Below the pieces are notes generated by a model, which worked only from the letters and a program-made list of their open reading frames with translations, did no database searches and was not told the origin of the DNA. A stretch of DNA of 64,000 bases from Toxonevra muliebris (Eukaryota > Arthropoda > Insecta > Diptera > Pallopteridae), in assembly GCA_963691655.1 (NCBI GenBank), contig OY829327.1:52526079-52590078 (forward strand). The letters are read 5' to 3'. Within the stretch, counting starts at the first letter, position 1. Every line of letters starts with the position of its first letter. Positions 9,663 through 24,100 of this stretch are shown here, one piece after another. Both the position numbers and the translations under genes were made by a program.

Positions 9663-11343
9663 GGAGGCCATCGGTTATGCGGATGATTTGGTAATCATCG
9701 TCTCTGGAAAGTATGATTCAACTATCACGGAGGTGATGAAATCAGCTCTCCTATTGGTTTCAAATTGGTGCGCCGTAGAAGGCCTATCAATCAATCCCAA
9801 TAAAGCAGTTCTTGTTCCCTTTACTAAGAGATACAAACTGGACCTCGGTCCCATTTCCATACAAGACACTGTTATTGTGTACTCTGATGAGGTCAACTAT
9901 TTAGGCATCACGCTTGACAAACGACTAAACTGGAACACTCACTTACACAATGTCCTCTTAAAAGCCACTAGGGCTTTCTGGGCCTGCAAGAGACTCTTTG
10001 GTAAAACATCATCCTAAGATGATCTTTTGGCTCTACACCATGATCGTTAGACCTGTCATAGCCTATGCGGCTCTAGTGTGGTGGCCCAAAGTCATGCAGG
10101 GCTCGGCCATCACCAAACTTAACAAGCTCCAAAGGCTTGCTTGCGTCTCCATAACTGGAGCTATGCGCACCTGTCCAACTCCTGCCATTGAAGCGTTGAT
10201 TGGCCTGGTGCCATTACACATTTTCATCAAGAAAACAGCTGCAAATACTGCTTTGCGGCTGCGTATATCGTCAAGCTTACTGGAACTATGGTCACCTGAG
10301 CATTCTTGACGAAATCCCTAACACTCCAATATGTACTGTATCGGATTATATGGTTAGGGATCTATGTTTCGGTAGGAAATTCAACATCATTCTTCCTTCC
10401 AGGTCCGAATGGGATGGCCAATGTCCCGATTTCGGTCCCTTTGCTCTCAATTGGTATACAGACGGCTCGAAAATGGACTGTGGTTCTGGTGCCGGAGTTG
10501 CTGGACCCAATACTAGAATCTCAATCCCTCTGGGTATTTGGCCCAGTGTCTTTCAAACCGAAATATACGCAATTGAGACCTGCGCTAATATAAACCTGTA
10601 TAAAGGTCTTAAAGGCGCAAATATTGTAATTTTCTCAGATAGCCAGGCGGCTTTCTTAGCACTCTCTTCATGGAGTTTTTCATCTAAACTGGTGAAAGAG
10701 TGTTTTGATAGTCTCCAGCGCTTGTCTACCCGTAACAAAGTAACGCTTTGTTGGGTACCCGGCCACCATGACATTGCTGGTAATGAAGCCGCCGATGAGC
10801 TGGCTAGGCAAGGTTCATCTACCAAGCACTTCGGCCCCGATCCGTTTTGCGGAATCGGCTGGGCCTCTACGAAATCTATCGTTGAGGAGTGGTCTAAGGC
10901 AAAATGGCTAGAGTATTGGAACTCTATCCCGGGTTTAAGACAGGCAAAAGCTCTCACCATTCCGCTTGCCCAAAATCAGCCCATCTCTTATTCCAAACCT
11001 GACCTTAGGCTATTGGTGGGCTACATGTCTGGACACTATAGGCTCAGATATCACCTAAACAAAATAGGTCTGTCCAATGAGACAGAATGTCGTCTATGTA
11101 TGGAAGATGACGAGACGACACTTCACATTCTGTGTGAGTGTCCGGCCTCGGCTCGGCTCAGAGGAAGAATCTTTGATTATTCGTTTTTGACGGCTGATCA
11201 CATGAAATCTTCTTCTACGAAAGATGTCTTGACTTTTATTAGGTCAGCCGAACGTCTTTTGTCATAAAATGGGGAATGGCACAAAAGATCTTTTAGGTCG
11301 CAGTGCCTGCCTGGTTGGGCTCCTCTAATACTAATAATAATAA
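9663..11343 (+). mobile_element. 5'-truncated LINE of the I/LOA supergroup with RNase H, defective
   Basis: The element begins inside reverse transcriptase at the catalytic Y-A-D-D box (about 9674-9685). It continues through the RT thumb region (RPVIAYAALVWW, about 10054-10090), an RNase H domain (WYTDGSK at about 10450, later SDSQAA and VPGHHDIAGNEAADELA) and the terminal Cys-His knuckle (C-R-L-C...H-I-L-C-E-C, 11090-11140). Frameshifts near 10010 and 10300 break the frame. The 3' end is a (TAA)n-like tail at 11325-11343. A 10-bp target duplication TACTTATACT flanks it (9653-9662 and 11344-11353), so the truncation happened at insertion. RNase H plus a TAA tail is typical of the I-like clade. 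Confidence 0.9.
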
Positions 11344-11353
11344 TACTTATACT

Positions 11354-12600
11354 TTTTTTATAACAAATAAAATTTATAATTTAGTACTAAGTAATAAAAG
11401 TACCATTAATAATCTACTACTAACTTTCTCTTTTGAACCAATTTCAAAAAATGCATCTTTAAAAAGTTCCTCTTACTTGTCAAAAGTTCAAAATGGCTAC
11501 TTTTTGAAAAAATGCATCTACCTCTAAATACTTCTACTATGGGTACAATGATTGCGTTCAGAACATACAACAAAATTGTAAACTGTTGTTTGTAAATTGC
11601 CAACAGTTGTTTTTAAACTGTTGTGTCTTCTGAACAGTATGATGCATCGTCTGTCCAATTTTTAGGAAACATGTTGGCATAAAAGAGCGGAAAAATAATA
11701 TGATCGCAAAAATTGCGTCCAAATGCCAACAGTTGTGCTGAGCAAAAATACACAACTACGCGTTGAGAAGACACGCTTTCCTCTGTTAGGCAACAGTTAC
11801 GTCTTCTGAACGTAACCAATCTAAATAAACTTAAGAACGCGTTCTTACCGTAGCTTATTTTTATTAGCGATAATAGGTCTATTTGCGTACAAAAAATTGT
11901 TAACAATTGTTAATAGTTTTCTCCGGAAAAGTGTTCACGTGTTAATTAAATTTAATTGAAATTGAAAGTTTTTAATAGTTTTCTGTTCACGAACTTTTAT
12001 TGATAGTTTCTTTTTGTGACAATTTTTTTCTCAATCTTTCTTTTATTCTCTCTCTGAAAGTTATTGATGGAAAAGTTGGTGAACAGAGCTAATATATCTT
12101 GTAAAGATTTTGAAAATAGTTTACATTTTTAAATAAATTAAATCTGGCTTATTCATATATCTAGGACTAGTTTTTTAATACTTATTTACTAAATTAAACA
12201 ATACTTCGTAAAATAAATAGATTAATAAGGTTATTAACAATACTGCGCTTTTGATGTACTCCTTCCAAAGACTTCGCAGCCCTTATTTCATTTTCTGAAC
12301 CGTGCATATCGTACAAAGCATTTGGTTAATATTTTCCAAGATTATAACATTTTTATGTCAAATAATTATGACTACTTTTTATGAATCAAAATTTGTTTTA
12401 GTTCAACGTAGCTCATGGCATAAGAATTAAGAAGGTAGATGCATTTTGACAAGTAAGAGGAGCTTTGACAATTGGGAAAACGTGCTTCAAAAAGGAAAGT
12501 TTGTGAAAGGGAGCGGGAGAGTAAAATTTGACCACAGCGGCCATCAAATGTTTGGCTTTTGATGCCGAATCATGAGATCAAAACAGGGTTACGTTGTAAA
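11354..12600. other. AT-rich intergenic sequence, no supported gene
   Basis: Contains the reversed relative of the 57-bp repeat (11469-11516), several AACAGTTGT / ACAACTGTTG words at 11570-11760 giving local inverted repeats, and the second 57-bp copy at 12425. The minus-strand frames here are not convincing. Confidence 0.4.
12425..12481 (+). repeat. 57-bp dispersed repeat, copy 2
   Basis: Direct repeat of 9398-9454 with three substitutions. The two copies bracket about 3 kb that includes the LINE insertion. Confidence 0.6.
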
Positions 12601-12641
12601 ATTATTAGCAATAATTCACTTTTAACCCTTAAATACCCACT

Positions 12642-12657
12642 GGTCACTGCAGTGACC
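12642..12657. repeat. Perfect 16-bp palindrome
   Basis: GGTCACTGCAGTGACC is self-complementary over all 16 bases. It follows TTAACCC at 12622-12628, the type of terminus seen in the TTAA-flanked elements elsewhere in this window, so it may be the subterminal hairpin of another such element rather than a protein-binding site. Confidence 0.5.
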
Positions 12658-12908
12658 AACCACTTCACAGGCGGTCTATGTCGCCATTTTACGTTCATCA
12701 TTTAAAATAAATATCTGATTTTACTGTCTAAAGTTTTCTTTATCGATACGTATAAATATGGATAAATATGTATAAATGGAAAAATGGCAACTGTGGTATA
12801 GATACAGTTATTTTTAACTCGAAAAGCATGTTTTGCAAAAATTTTGTGCCACAAACTAAAAGAAAGGTTTAATTTATTTTCGTATTTTTATAAAACAAAC
12901 ATATTGCC

Positions 12909-13199
12909 ATGATAAAATATTTGTTTAAAATTTATTTAAAATTTATTCTCCAGATAATCCCCAAAGGTTACTACAGAGGTCAACCATGTAAATCGAAATT
13001 ACGGTACTTTAAACTAAATTTGCAATTTTTATTATGTAGTAGTGACCGTCTGTATAAAGCTATAAACAGAATTGCGCCGTATCGACATTATAACATGACG
13101 CGAAATCGCTGCTACAATCAAAATGCCGATAATTGCATCCGCGGTCGATTTTACGTCGAATGCAATCTATGTCTCTGTTTTTGTCGAGCCACGAAGTAA
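12909..13199 (+). CDS. Unrecognised small cysteine-rich ORF, 96 codons
   Basis: An intact ORF with a short hydrophobic N-terminus (about residues 2-17) and eight Cys, five of them in the last 28 residues. The spacing near the C-terminus, C-x7-C-N-x-C-x-C, recalls part of a pacifastin-type inhibitor repeat, but the remaining Cys of that fold are absent. The N-terminal segment is a poor signal peptide because it contains several Lys. Part of the frame (12985-13040) is AT-rich and could be non-coding. It may be a small secreted peptide, one exon of a larger gene, or chance. No neighbour argues for a function. Confidence 0.25.
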   Translation: MIKYLFKIYLKFILQIIPKGYYRGQPCKSKLRYFKLNLQFLLCSSDRLYKAINRIAPYRHYNMTRNRCYNQNADNCIRGRFYVECNLCLCFCRATK

Positions 13200-13572
13200 T
13201 AACACATTTATCAATAGGATATATGTATAAATTTAGCATATATAAAGTTATATTAGCTGTGTTTTATTCGCCAGCTAGTTTAACATGTGCGAATACATCG
13301 ACTAAGTTGTTAAGTCTATTCTTCGTTATATTGTTATTCACAATGGAACTGCTCAGCAGCTAGAGGTGAAACATTTTAATGGATCCCAGTCATTGCGTTT
13401 AATCGTGTGCATTGTTTTTACCCTTTATAAGAACATTTAATGATGATTTTAACTTATTTCCACCGGCAGCCATCTCGAATCTTTTCCTTTTTTTTTTTTG
13501 CAAGCTGTCACGCTTCTTCTTTCATTACTGGCAGTTCACGATAGAGTTTGATGTAACTAAACTACTTGTTAA

Positions 13573-13804
13573 CCCATTAAGTCCGAGAGCAAACCGATCA
13601 AAAACCAAAAAATCTTCAATCACACGTCTTTACCGTCACAAATTCAAACAAAAATGGTATTATCGAATTTTTTAATTTTTTTTTTAGTTTCTCTCTTCGC
13701 GTTAGAATAAATGTGATAGCAATTACGTGTTCCGGTAACTTTTTTATCGGCATTAAAATATACTGTTTTGTTTGTGCGTATACGCATCATTAGGACTTAA
13801 TGAG
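13573..13804. mobile_element. piggyBac-like MITE, 232 bp, TTAA flanked
   Basis: Flanked by TTAA at 13569-13572 and 13805-13808. The ends are inverted repeats, CCCATTAAGTCC on the left and, read inward, CTCATTAAGTCC on the right. A TTAA target and a C-rich terminus fit the piggyBac superfamily. No coding capacity. Confidence 0.7.
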
Positions 13805-13808
13805 TTAA

Positions 13809-16346
<2,538 letters not shown>

Positions 16347-17530
16347 AGGCTGCAACGTTTTGTTTGTTTTCAATCCATTCAAGTACTGATAAGATTTTTT
16401 TGTTCGTTCGGTTGTTTTGTTTATTTCGTAAGTAATCTTAAGATTTTCAGTATACGTAATTATTAAAAGAAGCATGATTTTACATTTTTGAAATATGCTC
16501 ATTTTTGTTTTTTAAACATCATTTGAAACCATACAAATAAATATTTTTAAAATCATCTTCTTGGAAAGAACTTGAAATTTCTTTAATTTCTTGAAAATCA
16601 AAAACACGTTCAACAATTGCAGATTAAATACGATCATATTCCATTGATAAAGTTATGAGGAAATTTTAATCTGAAATGTTGATTCTACGAAATACCAGAC
16701 AGAAACATTAACAGCGACTTTTAAAACCTGATTTCTACTCTGAACTTTGGAGTTTTAGAAATTAGATATATACTTCAGGGATAGTTTCAACCACAACTCC
16801 AAACTTAAAAAGTTACTAGAAACAGATAGCTGGCTGACATCTTTGCTACAATACCCATAATCTTCCCAGAGAGAATTTGAATAGGAAATACAACCACGAA
16901 AAATACTTCAATTGTATATTTAGTAGTAAGATAAAGCGGGGCAAAACATTTTCAAAACTCTCAGAGCACATCCATACATTAAAGCTGCTCGAGAACAGAA
17001 AGAGGAACAGGAGCTGGGATAATAGGGCTAAAAATCAGACACTGAAAGGCTATTGGGATAATACCATGCATTTTCCAAACGGAAAATCTTGCCATAAGCC
17101 ATGTGTGCATTGTAATGTTTACTATATAATACTCGTAATATACACAGAGAGTCAATCCGCAATCAGCATACTAAACTGTTTTAAGATATCTTCAAAGATA
17201 GACTGAGAATACCTATAGTAATTGAATAAGTTATACAAGGCAAACAAAGCTTATTTATTCTAAATCCCTGAATATACAGAAATAAACTATAAGACTATTT
17301 GGCACGGATGGCCAAGAATTCTATTTAGGTTGAGGAACTCTATAAAATATGTTTTAAAAGAGGAGGAAGGTGACAGTAGGTTATCCTGATAGGCTTATAG
17401 TCCTAAGCTTAGAAAGTCAAAGCTATTAATTGAGTGGTTTAACTCAAAGTAAGTTTTTCCATGTCTCAAGCTAACGCTGTGGTCAAAAGCAATACTCGCT
17501 TAAGTCGACTTTAAACAGAATTGAATTATA
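16347..17530. other. 3' flank of abs and intergenic DNA
   Basis: Short 3' UTR with AATAAA near 16536, then AT-rich sequence with no gene I can support. The 16877-17206 frame is Lys/Asn-rich and reflects base composition. Confidence 0.4.
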
Positions 17531-18155
17531 AGGTCCGTTCCAGTACTTTACCGCGAGTTCACGAATTTACCCAAAACAACCCAAAAGCTGTTCCGTACTC
17601 AAAAAACTTGCAAATGAGATGAGAGAGTAATTGTTTTCTTCTTCTTCTTGTTCGTAACAGCCCGTACTTTTTCTTCGAGTAAAAACGGTAAAAGTGTGAA
17701 AGTTTGTGTTTATTGCTGTTTTGCTTTTCTGAAAATATATTGAAAATTTGAAATTAATAAAGCATTTTTAGAAAAATAAGTGTTATTTAAAATGGAAAAT
17801 GTTCGAAAGGCATTCAAAAATGTATTAATTGTATATTTGTTAATTTTTAACTATATTCTTCACAGATTAATGACGCAAGTGTCTTTTCAATTTATGATGC
17901 TGTAGGAGCTTCTGCTTTTTCTGAATAATGCAACAGGTGATTGTGAAGGAGAAGATTCATTATTTATTTATTTTCTTGTAAGATTTAACAGTTTTTATTT
18001 TATTAATTATCGCAGACACTTTGTTTTTTGAATTTAACTGTCTTTACAATTTGACGTTTTGTTTCGTGCAAGAAAAGTAGTTTTGTGCGTTTCCGTACTT
18101 TCGTGCATTTTTGTCTATTTATTAGACTTTACCCAAAAAGTATGGGAACAGACCT
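17531..18155. mobile_element. Putative TIR transposon, 625 bp, non-coding
   Basis: AGGTCCGTTCCAGTACTTT at 17531 pairs with the right end, which read inward is AGGTCTGTTCCCATACTTT (to 18155). A second subterminal pairing involves TTTACCCAAAA on the left and TTTACCCAAAAAG on the right. The target duplication is not clear (short TATA-like words on both sides), so the superfamily is unassigned. Confidence 0.5.
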
Positions 18156-21100
18156 ATAAATGCTATCGTATTCTTTTTATTCCAATGCTTTCTATACGCC
18201 ATATAAGTGGCCATAAAATTTAAACGTATTTAAAAGTAATTTTTTAAAAAAGTTGTATTAAATATATTTCGTAATATTTCTTTTCATAATATTTTTAATC
18301 TTTTGTATGGAGTCCCCAATTTTCGTGACAAGAAATTTCTCTAAACTCGAAGTTATCATACAAAACGAGGATGTTTTCGTCCGTAATAGAGTTCCACTCC
18401 TGCTTAATTCTGGCAATTAACTGTTGTCTATTTCTGGACTGTGGATCTCTAAAAACTGACTGCTGAAATCTGCGAAATTTTTGGGCCAATTAGTCCAGAT
18501 CTTTTAAAAGAATTTGTTGGAACAAATACGGGTTTCCGTTTAAGGTATAGAAATGTTTCTACGCGTCACCACCTCTTGGTTAGCAATGGCAAACTTCCAA
18601 GAGTAAAAAGAAATGCCTAAGAAAATCTGTTAATTTTTTTCTAAATTCATGTATAAATATAACACTCATATACACAGATGAGAAGATCAGCCTAGGGCCT
18701 CAACTGTTGTGCTATAACAAAAGTAATAGCTGCGTAACAGTATAAACAAATAAAATCAAAATGCAATTTTTTAAGAGAGCAAAGAGTAGGAGCCGATAGT
18801 TATTTTTCTACTAACTTCGATTCTTTCAGAACAAAACGCAAAACGAATCCGCCAAGAAATCACTTTATCCACATAGTACCTAAAAAATGAAAATTTCTTC
18901 GTATTCCCTGAATAAATGTTTGTTTTGGTGTTGATCCTGAAGTTTAGGAAATTCCAAGAATTTACAGTATTTATTGATTGCTTAATATTCTGTGAATTCA
19001 TTGTATTATTTCTTTTAAACGTACATAGAATTGATAAGGCATAAATTCCGCATTATCACAAATTTCTTATCATTACAATTTACTCTCTCCATATTTGTCT
19101 GTCGTTTAACTATAAACATTGCTGCTCTCCTCTCCCCAATTTCTTCAAATGATTGTATGCCAAAACACAAAATAACAAAACCTCTGTCAAACCTTAGCTT
19201 AAACTCAATCTCAAAGGTAATCTTAATATGAATAGGAAATTGAGAGCGTACGAAATCCAGCTAACAGCGAGACGACGACAATAAAATCAGTAGCATCGCA
19301 ACTTTTAAGCGTCAGTGTCTCGATACTTGTCGTAGAACTCGCGAAGATTTTGAAATAGAAGAAACGCGCTTCATTTTGAGTTGAGCAAACTATTAAAATT
19401 TATTATTTTTGTTTACGCTGTGTTCAGTAGCATCTATTAGAAGAAAAACAAAAAAAAGGTGGCTTATTGATTTATATGTAATTTAAATTATGTGTATATA
19501 GTATTTTTTTATACATATTTATGTATGTATATTTTTTTGCTAATTGTGCCCGGAAGAAATTTTGTGTTGAGTGTGATTATTAGATAATAATAATAAAACA
19601 TAGAAAACATCTTTCGGTATATGTTCGAGTTGAGTCGTCGAGTATCTTTGGTGTAAACAGGTATTTTCAATCAACAATGTGTTTTACACTGCGCCGTACT
19701 TTAGGCAGCGGTTTTTCCTGCTTACGGACTTCACATTGTTTGCTAAACAAATACAATATAAATTTGTCCATTGAGCGCAAATACTGAAGTACACTTATGA
19801 ATTGAATAGTTGGGAGAGACCTCTTGCTCGGAAGGGCGGGCAGACAGTTGATTGAGTGCTGACTGAATGAATTCGTCGAATTTATTTGGACGGTAATGCA
19901 ATGCAGTTGTGACATAACTAATTGGCTTCAATTTACAATTACCCAATTTACAATTGGTTATGCCAAGTTGGAAATGGCTTTCAGAGTTCTACAATGATCA
20001 GAATTAAAATTTTATTATTGATAATTATGTGATAACGAAACTTATTTTTAAATACGTAGAAAAGTGAAAAGCTCGGCCTAGGCCCTCCATGGGCTGTTGT
20101 TCCATCATAGTCGTAGTAAAAATGCCACAACTTAATATGTGGGAATAAAATTTCATCATCTGTTTTTAGTGTTTGGATTTTTCAGGTTCTATTGGCTAGA
20201 GCGAGTTCAAGAAATAACAGCTTAGTTCCATCCGCCATTCAATATAAATAAACCCTTCACCACTTGCTTTTGAATAATGATAGTTTTTATTTTTATTATA
20301 ACACAAGTTACGCTATACTCGTAGTTAATTTTTTTGTTTGTATGTTTACAGTCCAGTCTAATGTGTTCAGAATAATAAAATGAATGAATGAGAAAATTGA
20401 CCCAGAAGTGAGAAAATAGAACAAAGTGCTATAAAAATTTCTCTTTCTTAATTGTTTGTTGCTACTTTAAAGAAGAATTGAAAGAAACATTAAGAACATT
20501 TTTTTATTGAGCTTTTGATTGTCAACAATTTTTTTTTTGGTGTTGTGAGGGGAGGGGGTGGTGGGGTAAATATCATGTTTATATACATCTCAATTAAATT
20601 CTAACAATGAATACAAAACGTTTATAAATCTACGTTTTATATTTTGTAACTTTGCTGATTTTGTAGATAGTCAGTTTTTTTTTCTCAAAGCAAGCAAATA
20701 TTCCGTTTTCAGTTTAAGATTCGCAAGAGAGGATTATCATATACTCGTAAACACACATACCTATGTTTGATTCAAAATAACTTTAAAACTGCTCAATAAG
20801 TGAAATGTCCTTTTTTTATTTGCATCAGAAATATTGTAAGGAAATATATTTTTCTAAATTAATATGTGCGCTACATAACTGACTAAATTCAGTTAAATTG
20901 ACTATGGATGATTTCTTATCACAAAGTGTCATTGAATTAATCTATGGGTTATAACCTAGTATTCGATTTTATTCCACAGAAAAGATTAATTCGCTTGATT
21001 TGAGATGAAATTAAAATAATTAAAAAATAAATGATTTCATAAAAAAAAAGAACATTATACTCGTTATAATTAAAATTTATATTTATGGGCAAAAACTTTA

Positions 21101-23635
21101 CATTCATGACTAGTACTAGCGGATACGCTACAATACCGCAATATGCCTCACAGTCAGTTAGTAAAATCATTCATGTACGACTGTCGCAGAGAGTTTTTAT
21201 TGGCACATACAAATGGCGTATATATGAAATGGAAACTGCAATCGACGGAGGTCAGTGTCAAGTATTTTTGTTAACATTTAGGAGACTCACATTTATGTTA
21301 TATGTGGTTGTATTTATACACATATGCATAAATAAATGAAAATTTTAGTTGAAAATAATACGAAAATAAGTGTTTACGATTGAACACAAAGTTTTCTTTA
21401 AAACACTGCGGCTACATTAGACAATGCGGCCATGGCAAACTTAGAAACTGTCTATATGATGTAGTGTCCGGATAATTGTTTGACAATTGATTTCTAAAAC
21501 AATGTCAGATAATTTATGTATAATGCCTGGTTTTCACTACCGGCAAAACGTACATAAAAATGGATGTGTCCGCTTAATTGGTGTAAAAACAGTTTGTTTC
21601 TATATCGCCCTAACAAATCAAGAAATCGATATTTCCAGCTAGACATATTATGTTAAAACGGACTTACCCGCTTTGCTGATATGACGACGACATGTCATAC
21701 CTTCAAATCGTGAACGCACAATCAAAGTAAATATGTACAGCAACTAAGGAAATGAAAACATGAGAACCCGAAAATTCGACTGTAATTCTATTCATAGCCT
21801 AGCTGCAAAGTATTTATTAGAAATTTATCTGGATGATGTTTGTTGAAATTTTCTTTTTTTATTCTTAAACTTAAAGCATATGGCATCTATAGATAGGTTG
21901 ATCATTTCGTTGTGAAGAAAATTTATTATTTTTATGTAGTTTTTGTTGTTTATTCTTTTGTTGAATAAATACTGTTCTAATTGCATGTTTAATAGAGTCA
22001 AAGAGGTACATTCTTGTATCTTTTTCAAGTGATTTATCATGCCCTTTTTTCAGCATGTTTACAGGTTAAACGTACCGTTTCCAGTCGGTCTTCGGATCCA
22101 AAATTGCGCCGTTTTCGGTTTGTTTTGAGATAATGAAAAAAGTGCGAATGTATTACTGAAAAAATTCATATGTATTGGTATTGTCATGCCTAGGGGTAAA
22201 ACTTGCGCATTGAAGAAGTGAATCTCATTAATTTTAAAATATTTTCTTTTGATATTTTTTTGTTTGTTTATAAAATCTTTATTTTCTTGTAGTGTACAAT
22301 GTGTGCGATTTAAATTAAGTATTTTATTTTGCTTTTTTTGTTGTAAATTTCAGCTGTATATGTTTCTTTGTAATTTTTTGAACGTAATATTTTTTTAAAT
22401 TATTTTAATGTTTTCAAAAAAAAAAAAAACAATAATTTTTTTCGTGTTTTTGTTTAAAGGTCGTGGTTTAATTTATATTATATGTATGCAAATTTCAGTT
22501 TTTTTGTACTTTTTTCCTTTTTGGTATTTTTTTAGTTTTTAAATAAGTTTAGCTGTTTTCTTTTGCAATTGTCAAAATCTTATGACTGATATGATTTCAT
22601 TTTAAAGTGACACACTCGTGTGAATGACAAATACAAATGCATTATTCAATTGAATATATACGAAAAGTATCGACACTTTTGTTTCTTGGATTGATGCCAA
22701 TCTTTTTCAGCAAATTGTAATTAATATTTTTTGTAAAATCGCGTAAACGAGTGTTTTTGAGAAGTGAGAACTAAAGCGCTTCACAGAAAAATGTTGCTCT
22801 TGGTGATTTCCCATGGCTAAAAAACTTTTTGTTTGCTGGAATATATAAATCTGCATTTTTGTTTTAATATTCGTTATGCTTTATCATTGAGTGGTTGATA
22901 TTTCAGATTTCACATCTGGTCTATAAAAAGTTTAGTTATGAAATTATTTGTTATTGGTTTATGCGTGAATTATTTATGTATATGCAAATATTATCACTAT
23001 ACACACTAGTTATTATGTATTCAAATCTATAGAAAATTAACTTGAAACCAGAAAATAATTTGCTTAAATGCATTTTAATTAGAATTAACTAGAAATGCAT
23101 ACGTTTTCAATACATTTCCTATTCATTATGGGATTTACATTATTGAACCAGTACTAAGCTGCACACAATTGAAACCAAGGTAATTTAAAATTTAAATTTC
23201 AATACACTAATAACAACACATTTAAATTGAAAAATCGTCAATAAATTTTGTAATAAATAATGCAATAATATTAACTTCAATTACGAATAAATGAGAAATA
23301 TATAAACGTATTTACAAATGTATGTAAGAAGAGAAAATGTTTTCAGATAGAGGCGGGAATGAAACGGGAATATGAAGTCTCTAGGGAAATATTCATAAAA
23401 TTTTCTCTAGACTTGAATCTAGATTCCCAGCTCAGTACCCATCTGTGTGCAGCTTCATTAGTTTTTACCTATATTAATTTAAATAACAAAATTAATTGAA
23501 TTAGTTTAATTAGTTAAAGCCCATTATAAAACTATTTAATACAGCCCATCATCAAAATATTTAAAGCAGATAATAAGCAAATAACAGGAAATAACAGAAT
23601 ATAAGCATCAGCAAATACTAACAATGATGTAGAAC
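18156..23635. other. Long intergenic stretch, no supported gene
   Basis: About 5.5 kb of AT-rich DNA. The one GC-balanced island, 19230-19400, has TCAGT initiator-like words and could be an untranslated exon or promoter, but no open frame accompanies it. 20535-20565 is a G-rich run. T-rich low-complexity sequence fills 22240-22540. Long inverted repeats were not noticed here. Confidence 0.35.
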
Positions 23636-23884
23636 ATCGCTCATTTACTAAAAGACTGTCATAGGTCAAAAAACACGATTTTTGAGTTAATGATGCAGAA
23701 TTATTCATGATATCACGCTTCGTATTGTGTAAAAATTTCATATTAATATCTTGTATACTCTGCGCGTGAGAATTGTAAGATTTCTTCTTTTTTCTGCAAA
23801 GTGGGAGTCAATTGAAAACTTTAAACGCGTTTTCTGCAAAATCACGTTTTTTGAATTATGACAGTCTTTTAGTAAATGAGCGAT
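23636..23884. mobile_element. MITE-like element with long inverted repeats, 249 bp
   Basis: A 27-bp perfect inverted repeat starts ATCGCTCATTTACTAAAAGA at 23636 and is mirrored to 23884. Pairing extends inward with mismatches to about 45 bp per arm (through CAAAAAACACGAT). No coding capacity, and the target duplication is unclear. Confidence 0.65.
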
Positions 23885-23886
23885 AG

Positions 23887-24100
23887 GAGTCGCTGAGTGC
23901 AAAAGTGGTATAAGTCGATTTTTTTATTATTTTGATTTTCATCTTCAGGCAATAATTTTTACCTCATTCAGTTTCCTACAAAAAAGGTGTACATCTACGT
24001 AGAACATGTGCTCCAAAATATTTTGTACAGCACTTCTACAAAACCAATATATTTCTAAAAATCTGATTCTGTCTTACACCACTTTTGCACGCAACGGCTC
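23887..24100. mobile_element. Second TIR element, directly adjacent, 214 bp
   Basis: The ends pair imperfectly: GAGTCGCTGAGTGCAAAAGT on the left and, read inward, GAGCCGTTGCGTGCAAAAGT on the right, continuing for about 35 bp. It sits two bases from the preceding element and differs in terminal sequence, so the pair are distinct elements or an outer and inner portion of a composite. Confidence 0.55.

Noticed and set aside
10553..10960. Minus-strand 135-codon frame
   Set aside because: Antisense shadow of the LINE RNase H domain.
9317..12795. Possible giant hAT-like element from CAGTGTTGCCAGA (9317) to TGGCAACTGTG (about 12795)
   Set aside because: The flanking octamers do not match and the termini pair only weakly.
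19230..19400. GC-balanced island resembling an untranslated first exon
   Set aside because: No donor or open frame could be tied to any gene; noted only in the gap entry.
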